From: Rallus limicola
Taxonomy: Eukaryota > Chordata > Aves > Gruiformes > Rallidae
Length of the DNA: 64,000 nt
Direction: 5' to 3'
Assembly (NCBI GenBank): GCA_022605955.1
Contig: JAKCOZ010000007.1
Coordinates: 16,846,001-16,910,000 of the forward strand
Under the pieces are notes generated by a model. It saw only the letters and a program-made list of their open reading frames with translations, was not told where the DNA came from and made no database searches. This document shows, one piece after another, positions 12,571-27,800 of this stretch (its first letter is position 1; every line of letters starts with the position of its first letter). The position numbers and the translations under genes were made by a program.

Positions 12571-15500
12571 GGCAAGCACTGACACCAACCTGGGGTCATT
12601 GCTTGGTGCTAGAGCATTTCCTGAAGTAATAAATAATTGCTTTTTAGATCTAGCTTGAAAAGGTTTCCATACAAATATTTCAGGCACATAATTTATTCCC
12701 TTCCTTCCCTTTACCTTGATGGCCGATAATGGAAAAATGAATGCTACACATTCTAGTCCACTCGTTTGTTCTGTGGATTATTTGCATGCTTGTTGGATTG
12801 TTTATTTTTTTAAAGCTGGCAGTTATCTCAAAGGAGCCAAAGGAGTCCTTATCAGGTGATTCACTAGTGGTTTATTGGACATTCTTCCTCATTTCTGTAG
12901 GACTGCCTGTGAGAAAGGGCTGGGGAACATGTCTCCTTGCAAGTCGGGCATCCCAAGTGAGGTTGCATCTCAGACCAGATAAAACAGGGAAATTAGGCAC
13001 GTTAAATGTTACTGAAAGGAAATTAGAGATCTGAGTGTAAAGCTCCCTGAAATCCATTTTTGACTCCCATCTGGCCTTACAGGCACTTGGATTGCGCAGG
13101 TGCTTCAGTCTTTGTTATTAAAGTTCCTGAGGCCTCTAACGCCACTTCGGCGTGCACCTAACCAGTGCTTCTGCCTTGACCAGGCTGTACAGCGGGGCAT
13201 TTAAGTCAGATTAGAAACCGTGAACAGTGTGTTCATTCACTTACCTTGTTGCAGGGCTTGGTCTCACAAGGACACTTTGAATCTGCCTGCTGAGCTCTGT
13301 CAGGTCTAGTCCTTCTTTGATCATTAGGCCAAATGTTTTTTCTTTCTTACCATATTTTGTTTTTCTTATCCATCAAATATTTGTGTATACATTTATGTAT
13401 ACATCAAAAATATACTATTTCCTATAAAGCATGATTTCTTTGGAAAGAGCGGGGAAGTGTGGTCTTTCCACCCCAAAACCCCATATCAACAGTGTGACTG
13501 AGAGCACTCTGCACAAAGAAGCAAAGGAGGCAGACAGTGCGGTTTGGGTGGGACTATTCAACTGTTACAAAAGATGGAAGATTTCAGTGACATGGGTTCT
13601 CTTTCTGACCACCCCGTGACCTTGCTCAGTTCTGCAAGAAAGAGGCTTCTTTCTTTAAGAGGTATCCAAAGTGGGAAAACGCACAATGCAAGATAACTCA
13701 GTGCTGGAGAGAAGAGGGACTTCAATTGCACCTCTACCCAGGGTCGTCCTAGAGGTAGGCTATGATGGATCCTCACTCAGTTTGTTACTTTTAAAGTGCA
13801 ACCTGCAGAGCTTTGCAGATCAGGGCCAAATGCTATGATCTTAAAAAAACAGTGCCCCAGCAAGTGGGTGCACTTCCCCCGTCTTCTGGCTGAGGCGAGG
13901 GTGAAAAGGGTGCAGGAATCAGCGCATCCCCAAACCCTGCCCGTCCTGCACCACTGCGCCCACTGAGCTGATGCCTGCCAAGCTGGAGCTGAGCTGTGCT
14001 GTGCGGTGCCATGCTGGTACCAGCTCAACCCTAGTGAGTGAGCTTTTTGTCCTGTGTCAGCTTTACTGATGTAAAGCACCTACCCAGCTCCTGGGACATG
14101 AGCTATTATCTCTGCAGGGCTCTCTGCTGCTCAGGCTAGATGTATCTACTCCCCTGCCATTAGCTCCATGCTCTCTCTATGGCAGGCACTAAGGCACAGA
14201 CATAGACGAGTGTTGTGTTGTAGCTCGGGGGCTTTTTTTGTTCTGGTCCCTGATGCATAAGGACCAGATGTAATTTGTTGATGCTCCTTGAGCTCTACGG
14301 GTGACTCAGGAGTGTGGGACTGGCCTCTACCTGCTTTTGGCATCGGTGAGAGGCAGCCATTCCCTGCAGACAAATTAAAGCGTTGCTGCCACGCTAAACA
14401 CACGGAAAGGAAATGGCTGAGCTGGAGGAGCAGAGAATAGAGAGGACTTAAAACTGTGGACATTTGGGGCCTTTTTGCCTGTTTACAATTTTGCAAAATT
14501 GCTCTGTTGGCACCGAATATTATTTAAAAAAAAATAATTGAAAAATGTGGGGTTTTTACATCTTACAAATAAACAGCAATGGTTCAGGGCTCGATATGGA
14601 GTGGCCTGCAGTCCTTGTTTTGTTTGTGTGGGACCTCAAACAACTGCTGTGTTTATTTTTTCCTGATAATCTCTCTAATAGCATAGAAAAAGAAGGCACA
14701 GATTGTGCTTTTTTTTCTTTTCTTTTTTTTTTTTTTTTAGATTTGAAATAATTCATGTTTCTCTTCTGTGGAATGAATTTCCCAACCATAATACCGCACG
14801 TTGAGTGTATCTGGAAAGGATGCTGCCTTGTTCGATGAACTGAATTGTGCACACAGTTGGAGACTCTGACAGTGCCAGCATCAGTGAATGCAAGTTGCAT
14901 AAAAAAGAGGCAGCATCATTCATGACACTAATGAACAGTCCTTCCTCGTCTATCAGAGAAATCTTTCCCAGGGATAGCGATTCTCCTAGCATTTTCTTAG
15001 CCATAAAAGAAGAGATTGTGTTGGGTGTTTGTGTATGAAACTTTCAGGAGGATTCTTAGGCTGGGAACAGAAATCAATGTTTCTGTGATACTGTATTGGC
15101 TAAATACTTAGACCAGAGAAAAAAGATTTTGTTCTGACTGCACAGTGAACTTCTTGTTTCGCTTTGCTGCTACAAGATTGTGAAAATAGTGTGAAATTTA
15201 AGGGGACATATTTGATTCTGAGCAAGTCTGCCAGCAAGTTCTAGTCATTTATTGCAACATGATGTACCTGGTTCACTTGTATAATCCTACAGCTTTAAGT
15301 AACTGTAACTTCATTGATTTCACTGGAATCTCAAGAGTAAAAGGGGAAAATTGGTGTGGCACAGCAGTGATTCAGCTTTAATGTATTTCCTCATTCTTCT
15401 CCAGGTATTTATTATCCTTTAAGAGACATCCACTTTAAATGTTTCTTATTACTTGAAAAAAGTCCCCTAAGATATGAACATCCCCAATGCACATAGCAGA

Positions 15501-18500
15501 AGGGTCTCCGGGGATCTATTCTACAACATGACAATTAGACAAGATCTAAACCATGGGTTTGATCACAACAGCGATTAAGGGAACGATTCTTTCTTTAAAC
15601 TACTGAAATAAAAGCTAAAGCATAGGTGCATTTTTCTCAGAAATGTATGATTTGCCTTGCATAGCTTTATTAGAATTGTTGAATAAATACGGCCTGTACC
15701 TACTTATTTACCAGCATAAATTACATCAGCCCTTGTCGGTGTAACCCTACTACTGTAGATGAGACCTCAAGCCACATTTCCAGCTATTTAATTTATTTTA
15801 CTCTGCCCCTTAAATATTTTGCACCTTGACTTTTTAAAAATCTTTTTAATTTTTTTTTCCTTTTTTAAAATTTTTTTGGCACATGCCCTTTGCATGTATT
15901 TCTGTGCAAGCCCAAATAACACTTACTAGGCTTTTCCTTCTTTCACTCTGTAATTCTCTAATTTCCCAGTACTTTGTGAGTGGCTCTAGTCCCGCAAAGT
16001 TAGATCTCAATCCACACTCATTTGTGGGTCATCACACCAGTTTTAATGACCCACGAGCTTGTTCTAAGTTTTAAATGCGTGCATGAAGCATTTACAGGAA
16101 ACTCATGCAGATAGGTTTCTGTAGGAGATTGTGCTAGCACCATAATGATTTGTATTATAGCAGAAAAAGAGTTTGAAGCTTGCCTTTTGGTTAGAGAGGA
16201 AAAGTCAGGCCTTTTACCATTGACAGCACCCATCACCTGGCTTTCTCCACTTCCTCAAGACATGCTAGAATCTTTGCAGAGATGGATTTAAATTAGAAAT
16301 AAATAATAAAAAAGAGGTCTATATCATAAATGAATGGTTTGATATGCCTTATTTAAAGAAGCATATTTTAGGACTGACTATGATTAGGTTATAGGCTACT
16401 TTTCTTTAAAGTAAATTTGCTACATACTGTGCATTAGTATCAGGCATGAGGCTTTTATCACTGGAGGAAATCTCTTTAAAGGACCAGAGCAAATCCCTCG
16501 CATTGGTGAAGTATCTATAATTCTTGATCTCCCACGCATGACTGATTTCCACCGGAGTGAAGCTTTTGTGATCCATGCATTAGCAATAGCCAACTACAGC
16601 TACAGTAATTAAGTGGTTTAAATCCACCATCCTATATAGATCCACTTTGATTGCTTTCTCGCTTACCGTTCTTGTTAGTAGACTCCAGAAATTAACACTT
16701 TGGTAGACACTGGAAAAAGCCAGGTTGTGCTTTCCCAAATTTCTGCTGTAATATGGACCCTGTTAGAAAACAAGCTGTTGATTGGCATCGAGTTTGCATT
16801 AATACAGTAATAATATTTATGCTCTCAATAACTGCAAATTACAAAGTGTGATGCCAATTCAAGCAGAGATACTATTTGGTGCTATTTTGTTGGCAAGTTT
16901 TTGTTAGTTCATTGGGTTTAACAGAATCAAAGGGCTGCTCTGAGAAAAAAAAGGATGAAGCATCTTTCGGTGGGTAATACACAGAGGTAGCCTAGCAGGT
17001 TGTTTCAAGTTGTGCCCTCATTCTCTGACCAGTAAAGGCAATTGCTATGACTGGAAGCATATTGTCTTGCGACATGGGACATCTTTGTTGAAACTGGCCC
17101 TTGAGATTTTGTCCCTCTGCTCTGTTGTGTCACAAGCCAAATAAGTGAAAATTACTGTTGTTTGTCTACAGATCCCACAGTCTTGCAGATCAGCTTCATG
17201 TCTAGAGGAAAATAATGTTTTCGGTCTCCAATATGTTTGTTTACAAAAGATGGTAAGTCTTATCTTTCTCAGTCTTTCACAGGAATGTGAAAGCTTAAAA
17301 CCCACATCTTTTTTTTCTTTTCCCCTCCTTTGTTCCCCAAACCCTGAGCTTTTCACCTGGGAAACCCTTCTAGGTCAAAGCTCCTCCTCTGAGACCGTAT
17401 GACCTTTAAAGGTGGGCTTGAACCTTTTTTATGCAGCTGCTCTGCAATACAAATGAACCTCAAAGCTTCAGCAGCCAGACAAAGAAGAGGTCTTTAACCC
17501 ACACAGTCTCTGTAAGGGGGGTCATTTATGCTTAAATGACCCCTAATGGGCAAGTGATGAGTACTGTTCAGCACAATATTAATGGGCAGGCAGGAGCACA
17601 GAGGAAGGGGTAGGATGGATGCTTGCATGTTTCCATACCTTACAAAGCAAAAAGGGGTGGGCAAACTTACCTACTCCTTTCCCAAACGAGAGCCAATAGC
17701 ATCTGAGTGCTTCAAAAGCGCTGCTCCTTTTGTCAATTTATTTCAATGAAATGAAAAGAAGTCTAAATTCACATTTAATTAGATAAGTTTAGATTTATTT
17801 GGATTGTGTACCCCAGCTGATATGAAGGTGAGGAGAAGTAGAAAATTTACTTTATTTCCAATGATCTGATGGCCATTTCCATGGAAACAGAAATGGAAGC
17901 AGGAACCAAACATAAGCAGCCACAGCCCTGGTTAATTGCCCATGGCTGCTTTCTGTTTCCACTTCTATAGTGCTGAACTCTATGTTTTCTACTGACCCTA
18001 TTACTATAAAATGGTGTGTGTGGGAGACTGGAGTGTTGAGGGGAGACTGGACATGGGAAGGTGGAGAGGGGAAAGATCTGAGAGGCAGCGTGTAGGTTCT
18101 CCCGACTGACCAGTGAAGAAATCGCCTCTAAGGTTTGTTTTACTTGATTGGGAAAAAAAATCGAGGAGTAGCATCAGCAAAACTAATTTTAATTAAGTTA
18201 TTGCTATGAGCCTGGTGGTAAAACAACTCTTAATGATGATCGATGTAAATCTGGAATTGCTCCATGGAAGTCAATAGCAGTCTAACAGGTATTAAGAACA
18301 GGCTCTGGCCTTTAATGAGAAACGCAAAAAAATATTAGCAGAAGGTATGTTTCTGCAGCTGCTAGGGCTGTGACCAGAGTAGTGTAAGGAGACAGATTTT
18401 CTTGACTGGGCACACTTTGAAAGGCCTACTGTGCAACAGAGGTCTAGAGGTAGGCCATCATATTCAATGATAAAATGAAAGTTGAGCATGGGAAACAAAC

Positions 18501-21500
18501 CACAAGCAAAACTACTTCCAGGCAGTGAAACTGTTGTGTTTGTTCATTAAAGTAATCAAGCACCTCTACACTCTCAAATTTGGCCTAAAACCAGGAGCAG
18601 AAAACAACATTAAAAACAATAGACCCTGTTCTTGTTGTTTCCAAAACTAGACTAACAGGAAGCAATGATCCCCAGAGGTTCAGCTGCATGGAAACCAAAC
18701 CAGATCTCAGGCCTTTTGAGGCTTACCCATCTCTCGTAATCATGTTGGCGTCCGTCCTGTAACAGATTTCGTGCTGATACAGAGCAGCTCATTCTAACGT
18801 AAGCAAGCTATAAAACAAAAGACTGCTGTTCAGAAGAGTGCAAAATGGCTGGTGTAACAAAAGAGGTGTTTGAGGTTTTGTCCTTTTGTTTTGTTTTGTT
18901 TTAAATGCTTTGTGGAATACCCCAAATAATTCAGCATTGCTTTTCAAAAAGGGAAAATACAGAAAAACAGGAGGGGAAAAAAATAAAGGTCTGTGTTATA
19001 AGATGGATGTCCTTAAGCTTTGGGAAAAGGTAGGCTCGAGTCATAGCAACTTCTTCTTCCTGGTCTCACACCCCACCACTATTCCGTGAGAGTCTGCGAA
19101 TGCTCAGTGTCTGCCACGTGAGCACTCCTGGTGCTACTCTCCCTTTCCACAATGCCCTTTGGTGTAGTCGCTACCTTCCTTTGCATGTTAGACTGAGATC
19201 CACCAACTGGTAGGAGGTGATGATGGAGTTATTCATCAAAATATTCCACCAGCAAGCATCGAACGGACAACTGCCAAAGACGTACAAACCTTTACAAACA
19301 CTATTCCATCAGGATGCACTGTGGTTTTGAAATGCACTTGCATTTTCTTCCTCAAATAAATCTTTCCACTCCATTTTAACACTGCCTGGGATATCATGGA
19401 AAAGGAATGGTGATTTTAACCCGGGCAATTTGTTCATAGCTTTTGGAAGAGCTTTCCCGATTGCCTCATTTTATATTGCTTGATAGATTGAGCGAGAATT
19501 GTTTCAGGTGCGCAGAGTCAAAAGATCAGATGTAAGTGGTGAGGGACGTCTGACTGCAGCTGGAGTGTGGACAGGCCAGATGGCTGTTGAGGAAGGAGGT
19601 GGAAACCTGGGGAATTCTAATGATGAGAAGCTCTGAAAGAGTCCTGGGACTCAGAAAAGCTAAGGTTTCTGGGAGGTTTAGCAGTCAGCCTCCATGCAGC
19701 CAGTGCAGGACATTCTCACACATTCAGTTGCATTTTATGGTAGGGCATAAACTTACAATCCGTGGCACATGCAGGGAATTAAAGTCAGAACAAAAAGTCA
19801 GCTCGAACACAGTGCTCATATTTTGAAATGGCACTGAGCCTAAGGAGGAGAAAGGAACACCGGTATTACTGATTTCCATAACTTCCAAGATGTCCAGCTT
19901 AAAATCATAAGTAGCTCTGACTAAAAGGCTGTATTTACAGAAGATAAAATCACACAGAAAAACCTAGACCTCTGTGTGCCAGAAAGCTCATTCTCCAATT
20001 TCTCACACCTTGCATTACCACACTGACGTGGTGGTGGCCTGCCATCCTTTTGCACAAAGGTAAAAGAGTCTTTGTGGCATAGGGGTAAATCAGGCTCTGT
20101 GTGCAGATACCTTAGTTCTGTGCTATACTTTGCAGCAGAGAACTATCGGTTGCAGTATGGTTTTCTGCAGATTTTGATTACCCACATACCAGTGGTGACC
20201 CTAAGCAGGGTGCAGTGAAGATGTGCTCTGACAAGTTATGGCAGTCACATTCCTAAGTGAGATGGAGATATGGGTTGCGCTCTCTGCGGCACATGCCCCC
20301 TGCATCTGACACTTTTTGTCAGATGCCTCCCACCCCTGTTTTGCCCATGGCTTTGCTCAGCAGACACATACACAGATCAGCAGTCCAAAGTAAAGGCGGG
20401 GGGTGACTTCACTGTGTTCTAATGTCTGTTGCACTTCAAGTGTCAAGCACCACAGTTGTAGCTTTGGGGTTGTATTGAGCCCGGAAACAGATTCAGCTTT
20501 GGTCGTTCCTCACATGTTTAATGGCAATTTTCCATGGTTCCTTCAGGTAAGAACACTGCTTCACTCTCATGTGCTTCAATTTCTGCTGATAAATATAGAA
20601 ATTCCTCATTTTTTCTACTCCAGCACTAATCCTGGAAGAAAACAAAACAAAATAAACAAAAAAAAAAAAAAAACCAAAAGGGGAAAAGAAAAAGGGGGAA
20701 ATGAAAAAGGACTGCAAAAGTTAGAGCTTTCCATGGGAACCTGTCTGTAGCATCTGGTGCCTAACATGGAAAGCCCAGCAAGTTCTGTCATCTGGTTCAG
20801 TTTCTGGGAATAAGAATGGTACAAGGAGAAAAAAAAAAAAAGAAAAGGTCTAAACCGTGGATTTCCTGCAAGTGGGAAGGTACAACTTAGAGACTTACTT
20901 GACTTCATACATACTTATCAAATATTAGAGTCGTAAAATACCTTGTCTCTTAGCGGCCAAGCAGTTAAGATATTATTGAACTTTAGACTGTAATACTCAA
21001 ACATATCATAAGAGGCCATATTGAATGAGTCTGGGTTTTTTTCCCCATCTTTTCACAGTAGCTGCTTCTGCTTTGTTCTATCATATTAAAGGACAGGAAG
21101 ACTTTCAGAGCATAGAGCTCCCAAAACAGGAGAGAGACTTGATTTCAAAGTGAAGAGCAGGTAACTGCCAGTACAGGAGCCTGCAGGTTAATTGGGTACC
21201 CTGACCCAGACAAAACTCAAAAGAGAGAGCAGTTCAATTCTTTCATTTTGTACATGAAAAATTGCTGTTTGTGTTGCACGGAGTTCAGTTTAATCAGCCC
21301 TGTGAGCTACTGTGGTATCATGAAGTAGATCACCCCTTCCCAGGAAGGAGGAGGAGAGCTATGGAGGAGACCCATGAGAATTAAAAGATGGTAACGTTAA
21401 AAAAAAAAAAAAAGAAAAAAAGAAGTGAAGTTAGTGATTTGAAAGGCACCAGATTAGCAGCACAGGAAATGGCCTCCTTTATTTAATCATACCTAAGTGC

Positions 21501-21811
21501 TTTGAGATAGATGCTTACTCCTTTTATCTTGATGTGTAGCACAGCTCCATGATGGGCACAGCATCTGCTGGGGCAGCTGTGTAGGAGAGATAGGGGTCAA
21601 GCTTTAGGTAAACCCAACCGGGCCTGTCAGCAGCACGAAGTGGATAAGCACAGTGTTGTTCCTCTGCAACCGTGTCCCCTATCTACACATCTCGAGGTCA
21701 GCCTAGGAAAAAAACCTGCAAAGGAAAAAGGTGTTTTAAGTGGTGCGCTGTAGCAGATTTGCAGCTGAAGAGCTAAAATAAACTGAGACTTAGTGCTACC
21801 TAAACACTTTG
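12571..21811. other. Non-coding unique sequence, no gene seen
   Basis: Over 9 kb shows no recognisable exon, RNA gene or well-preserved transposon. Homopolymer and T-rich patches lie at about 14709-14739, 15840-15875 and 20659-20675. The stretch 16780-16870 has the texture of a conserved non-coding element. Short pieces such as 'attgatttcactggaat' (about 15313) and 'ccatggaagtcaatagca' (about 18262) resemble a very old sauropsid interspersed repeat, but are too short to call. Confidence 0.5.
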
Positions 21812-21875
21812 AGATGAAAGTTGATGACCTTCCTTGATGGACTATGTAGATGAAAGTTGATGATGGACTATGTAG
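21812..21875. repeat. Short imperfect tandem duplication
   Basis: Copy 1 (21812-21849) and copy 2 (21848-21875) share 'agatgaaagttgatga' and 'tgatggactatgtag'. Copy 2 lacks about 10 bases present between those parts in copy 1. This is a local duplication with an internal deletion. Confidence 0.85.
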
Positions 21876-24800
21876 TTTCAGAGGACTGTAAAAAACAGGT
21901 ATCTGGGATGCCATGAACACGGCCTGTGCTGTGGTCTATCCATCTGCTCTCCCCTTAGCTGTCTCACGGACAGTCTGCTAAGACCAACTGCCTACCTGGT
22001 ATCTGAATCTCAGCATCCTCTGGAGGGTACAATCCAGCCATGGCCACCCATGTGTCTACAGACTTGTAGTCTGAAGATAGGGTAAGGACTTGAGCTGGCA
22101 CTCAGAATTACTCTGTAGGATCACCAGTAACAGCCTGTGGTCAGAGCTCTTAACTTCTGGTAGATTTAGGTGGTATGAGTTCACCCTGAGCAAGGATATT
22201 ACCACTTGGTCAAACAGCATTGTTAATTCACAAAGACTAGCTCAGAAGTGGTGCCAGAGTGATGTCTGACCGCTGTGACACCCAGACTAAGGATGAAGGC
22301 CTGCACGATGAGATAGAGAGACTTAGATGGGTGCAAGACAGCTGTAGACGATCTAGAGCTGAATTCAGGGACAGTGTGTGTTTCTTGGCTCCGCTGGAGT
22401 GAAGAGGCTTTCCGCTAATTAATGGGGTGTTTTGTGTGTTTTCCCCACAGAGGGAAGGGGGTGTAATACTGGAGGATAATAAGACAGCTTGACTCCCAGG
22501 CATGTGTTACAAAATCAGGTATATAGGAACACGTTTTTACGTAGAGTAACAATATCAAGTCTTTATCTTCAAGGAGTGGTTAATGGTTCTTACCTACATA
22601 TCTTCTTCAAAGGATCTTGCTGACAGATTTGCTTTTGGCAGAATCTGCTCTGCATTTGGAAGCACACCTACTTCTTCCCTTCCCCCTTTCCACTTTGCCT
22701 TGTCAATCTCTTTGTGAACTGCTTCCAGACCCTGTCCCTGGAGCAGGTCAGAACTTGTTGCCTCTCACCTCTCCTCCCCCAGGGAGCCTGAGAAGCATTT
22801 GTAAGCATGCTGGTGCTCTTCAGGTCTGTATGAGAGTGGATCTCACTCAAGGTACATATATCCAACCGTGGATTTTTCAGAACAGCAGCAGCTTTTGGCT
22901 GTCTGCTTCTCTGCGTAGTTAGTCAAGGATAAGAAAAGGGCAGGTGTGATGTTGCTCTTCCTTGGTTTCCTCACCTTCAATGGCTATCGGTGGCATGAAA
23001 ATAAAAGATAGAAATTGGCCCATCTGCTGTTTGTACTGAACTTTGTTTTTGTCAATTCTTGACCAAAAGGCAAGAAACCCCCCCTCCAAAGAGCAGAGTA
23101 GGCTGGAGGCAGTCTGTTCCAGGATCAAACAATTGTATGAACTAAACCCTGCCATTTGGCCCCCTCATAAACAAGAATATCTTTATAAGATGCCCAGCAG
23201 TGGCAGTTACCCATCTAAGAATGCATGGCATTCAGATCACATAAATATGCACATCTCTATGCATCCCATTAGTTGTTGCTAATTCTTTCTCAGCCTATGG
23301 GGCTAATGACTAACTCCAGATCAGTAAAATCTTGGTTCCCTGTTGGCAGATTTCCTCTATTGCAAATGCTTCTATTCCTGTGGGTATCAAAATGATTCCA
23401 ACACCCCATAATTAGATCTCATGCCAGCCTAATGTATGTGAATTTGCCTTATGGATTTAGTCTGCAACCTCATTAGCTCTGAGTCAAGTCAGTCTGTTCT
23501 CAGATAAGACAGATAGACAGGAAACTCTTGGTGCCACATCTTGTTGCAGAACTGGCTTGGCAGCTTGAACATAAAAATACATGGGAAAGCTTCTCCATGA
23601 TAAGGACCTTAATCACAGCCGCGTCACTAACACATCAGAGCTAATTTTTTTACCACCTTTGTAGTCAGAGATCTTGGGCCCAGGAACTATGTTATGAAAT
23701 TGCATACAAATTCCCTGGAGGCGGGCGGTACGGAAGTGGCCTGAACAGCATTCTGATCTCAAACCTCTGCAGGATGACTCTTCACAGAGTCCTGACAGAT
23801 GTATATTAAAAAGACCCTATCTCCTTGAAGGCTTCACTCTCAGACTTGAATGACATCTGCCTGGGTAATCCAAGTGGTCCTTCATCTTCAGGAGCCTAAA
23901 AAAAAAAAAGCAGCAGCTTCCTGAGGGGGCAGTCCATAAGTAGTGAATATGGACTCGGTATTTGATGGCAACAGTGGGAAGACTCCAGAACAGAGTTGTT
24001 CACCTCCAAGAGTAAGAGCTTCTGCTTCAAAGCGGCCCAGGTCCAGCACTGTTATTGGATTGTTTTTCTCCCGCTGAGCCCTGTATTATGCCTTTCCAGT
24101 AGCTCCCCTGATTCCCAGGGTAATTTGAAAGATCAAAAAGAGACAAAGACATGATCATTCTCCAGCTCTGTACTGGCCAAGACAGTTTTGGCTGACAGAC
24201 TTAGTACAGATGGTCATCAGCCTCTGATCCAGCTCCTGGACTGCCTGGACCTGATCTCACAGCCCTGCAGCCAGACACTCTGTCCAGACTCAGAGTCACT
24301 GCACCTGACGACCCTGCTGTTGCTTGGCTGAGTAGCACCGAGAGACACAGATCCCGACATCTGTAGGGATCCTGACACAGTGTAGAAAAAACATGGGAGG
24401 AAATATATTTGTCCAAGTGGAGAAAGTTTTCTTTATAGGCAGTCCAAAAGTGACTGATCTGACCTTGCTACCAAAGGCATTTCTCTGTATTTAGAACAAG
24501 CTGTCTTTGTTCATCTTGGTTTGAACTGATTTGCACATGCCACCTGCTTATTTAATTATTCTTGGTCTTTTCTGAGAGCTCTTGCCCAGCATCCAAAGAC
24601 AAAACTTTGGCTTTATATCTAGAATTAACATCCCCAAGACTCCTAAAATATCTCTTGGAATATTTCTTACATGGCTTGCATATTACCTCATTTTCAAGAC
24701 CACCTTTCTAGCAGCTATCATCTAAACTACCATGCTGATCCCAACTCTCTCTCCTAAAGTTTTCCCTCTAAATTCTGTCATCTAAACTATTCCTGAAGCC

Positions 24801-27800
24801 AGGTTTGATACCAGAAGATAAGACTCCTGTAAAAAAGTGACAACATCACACTGGTGTCAGCTGACTGGTGATATTCTTTCTTCCAAGACTACCTCAACTT
24901 TCTTTATCTACTTTAGAAATGAACCTAAATCCAAGATTTGGCCAGAAGACTACTGAGTACTACTCCCAAACAAAACTTTTATGACTTCAGTCCATATTCT
25001 TTGACTGAATCTGAAGCAGAGTCTAGTTATTTTGGTCTTCTGTCCAACATTTTGGTGTCATCTGTGTTATTTGGGTATTTTGGTAAAGGTGGTGCACCTT
25101 TAGGAGCATCCCAAGATTGTGTGTGATTTCTGCAGCTTGAATGCTAGGAATAGTGTCCCAAGTCTGGAGTTCCCAGCTTTGCTCTCAACTAGTATGACTG
25201 TATTTTCCTAGTACTTACGGAAGACCTGCAACACCTTCTGAAAATACTATTTCTTAATTTTTTTCTCTGCTCTATTTAAAAAGGTCTAGGCCTTATCCTG
25301 GAATAGAAGCTACATTGGGTTGTTAAACACTCAGGGGCTGTGAAGCAGCTCAGCCTCTGTGTGACTTCTGCTGCTTTGATTTCCATGGAGCCATACCAGA
25401 ATCAATCCAGGCAGAGGTTTTGGCCCTATGTCTTCAGGGTGATGCTCAGTTCTTACACTGGTGTTTCACAGGAAAAGACGTTTCAGTTACACCACCACCC
25501 CCCTTTTTTTTTAAATGTTTGCAGCTTTCTCGCTCTTTAATCTGCAAAATTTGGCTTAGTGCATTGAGAATGATGTCACCAAACAGGAGCCTGAGCTCCA
25601 GCTGATCCTTTTGTAAAAACAGTTTCTGCTTTGGTTTAATTTATGGCAGTCGCTGAATAGCTACTTTGGTTTACCAGCTATGCACTGACAGCTACTAATA
25701 AAGGTGAATTTCATGAAGGGTATCTTTTCCTTTCTGGCAAAGGGACTTACTTTGCTCAGTATAAATGAAATCCTTTTGTTCACCGACAGGATTCCCATCG
25801 AATCATTTTCCCGCTGAACGCTAAATACTGGAATGGGTGAAAGTTGGAAAGGGTGACTCCTTTCATTGCCTGCGAATGAGCCATTATTCAGCCCGTGTCA
25901 CTTGTCAGTGCTCCCAAACAGCAGGAGCAGTTGGTCACTTAGGGTGGGTCTCGTTGCAGGGTTTAAAAGAGTAGGTGATAGAGCCGCCCGTATCGCAGCG
26001 GTGAATTCTTCCCCAGACCTCGGTTTCTGAAGTGGGATCCGTACCGCATCCTCTGGGCTGAGCTGTGCTGTCAACTGAGCTCCATCTCTTGAGCAAAGAT
26101 GGCAGAAGCTCACAAAGAGGGAAACAAGGAGGAGGCCAGGGCAATTTTATTGAACGTTATGACATGTAAGTGCCAGAATACCAAAGAGCTTGTTACAGCA
26201 TAGAAAATCCCCTCTGCTAGCGACTCCATTTGCGCTCCAGCGCTATTCCGTTGCAGGGCCTATAAAGCAGATTGCTAACAAAAAGGTTATTCAGAGGGTT
26301 TCTTTCAATAAACCCAAAGGTAACAAGTATCCACTGAGCAGATGTCATGAGACTGAGCTGCGCTCTGGAAAACTGCCGAGATATTTAAAAATAACGCTTT
26401 CTTATTAACCTAAGTACAATACTAAAAGTCTTTTAAAATAAAACTTTCCAGATGCCACCTGCATCTGAGATGCTAATAGGATGAATGCCAGTAAGCCCAC
26501 TAATACTAGAAATGCTCTTAAGGAGCAGCTACAACTGATTGTACTGGCACAAACAAATCAAAAACTAATTTATGTATTCCTGCAGCTGCATCTCCAGCCA
26601 AAGCAGAGGCAGGAGTCAGGACCAATTCACAGCTGACTAATGTTGCCTCGTTCTTTGCAGATTTCTGGCATTTAAATGTAATTAAGATTTATTGTTTGCT
26701 AACTCGCAGGTCAGAACAAGCACTGCAATATGGGTAACTTTTTGTCTACTAGTAAAATGCCTGTTAGGAGGAATCATCAAACCTTCCAAGCAGAACATGA
26801 CAGAAATAAATAACACAGTTATCCTCATTTCTTCCAACTCTTGTGATCCCAGCAAGATCAGGAAGGGCCAAGTATAATAGCACTGGGCAGTCGGTCAGGG
26901 AAACAAACTGCCTGCAGTGGTGTGGAGTACACATAGCTGAGTGCATGGCAGCACAGCGTATACATGGTAGGCATACTGTAAAAGCTGGCTGGCCTTGCTC
27001 CAAGCCAGGCTCACCTACCACCATCAGTGCTATGCCCTTGTCTTTTCTGGGCCCTGATGCCTTACAGAGGAGGCAATGCAGGGCTCCCTTGCCCTCTGCT
27101 AGTCCTGCCAGGTAAATAGACAAAGCTACCACCACAGTTTGCCATGCTAGAAAGGAGGTAAGAAAGGGATCAGCTATTACTATAACCTGGCTGCAGAGAT
27201 GGTAAGGTGAGGCAGAAGGACATGAGTTAGACACCACCGGCCTGTGGCTTCTATCATCAGCAGGTTTAGTTCATTCGTTTCCATTACCTTGGCAGAACTA
27301 TACACTAGCTGACGACCAGGCCCTAAACATGCTCAGAGCCAGAATTAGCATCAGGGATGGTGAATATCTGCTTTGCAATTTGCATGGAACTGGGGTTACT
27401 ACAGGTAGCATGAATTTGAAGCTGAAAGTCCTGCTGATGAGGAAAAGCCATCTAATATACAAAATCAGACTCTCAGAACAATAGTTGATGTTTCTGTGTT
27501 CCTTACAGCTAAGAATCTCCAGCCACTTCTTTTGGCGTTAATAACTGAACCTTCCCGATGCCACTGATAGTTCACCTGTACCTACAGGTAAACATGCCAC
27601 GTGATTGTTACTGCTTGACAGAGGGGTAGATGGAAGCACAGGAGTTACTGGATTAATTTCCTTTTTTTTTTTTTTCCCCCTGTACATTTCAACCAGTTGT
27701 TACTCTCTAAGCAAAGACGAGACACATGTTATCCCCCTGGGTTTTCAGGCAGCCTAATGCTTGGGCTTGGAGATGTAACAAAGGAAGTTTGGTGCAGGGA

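Noticed and set aside
20070..20130. tRNA-like SINE head ('ggcataggggtaaatcaggc')
   Set aside because: The resemblance is limited to one short stretch and the B-box is not found.
26764..27237. 157-codon minus-strand frame as a gene
   Set aside because: No domain, signal or splice support. An overlapping frame is open on the other strand (26843-27115).
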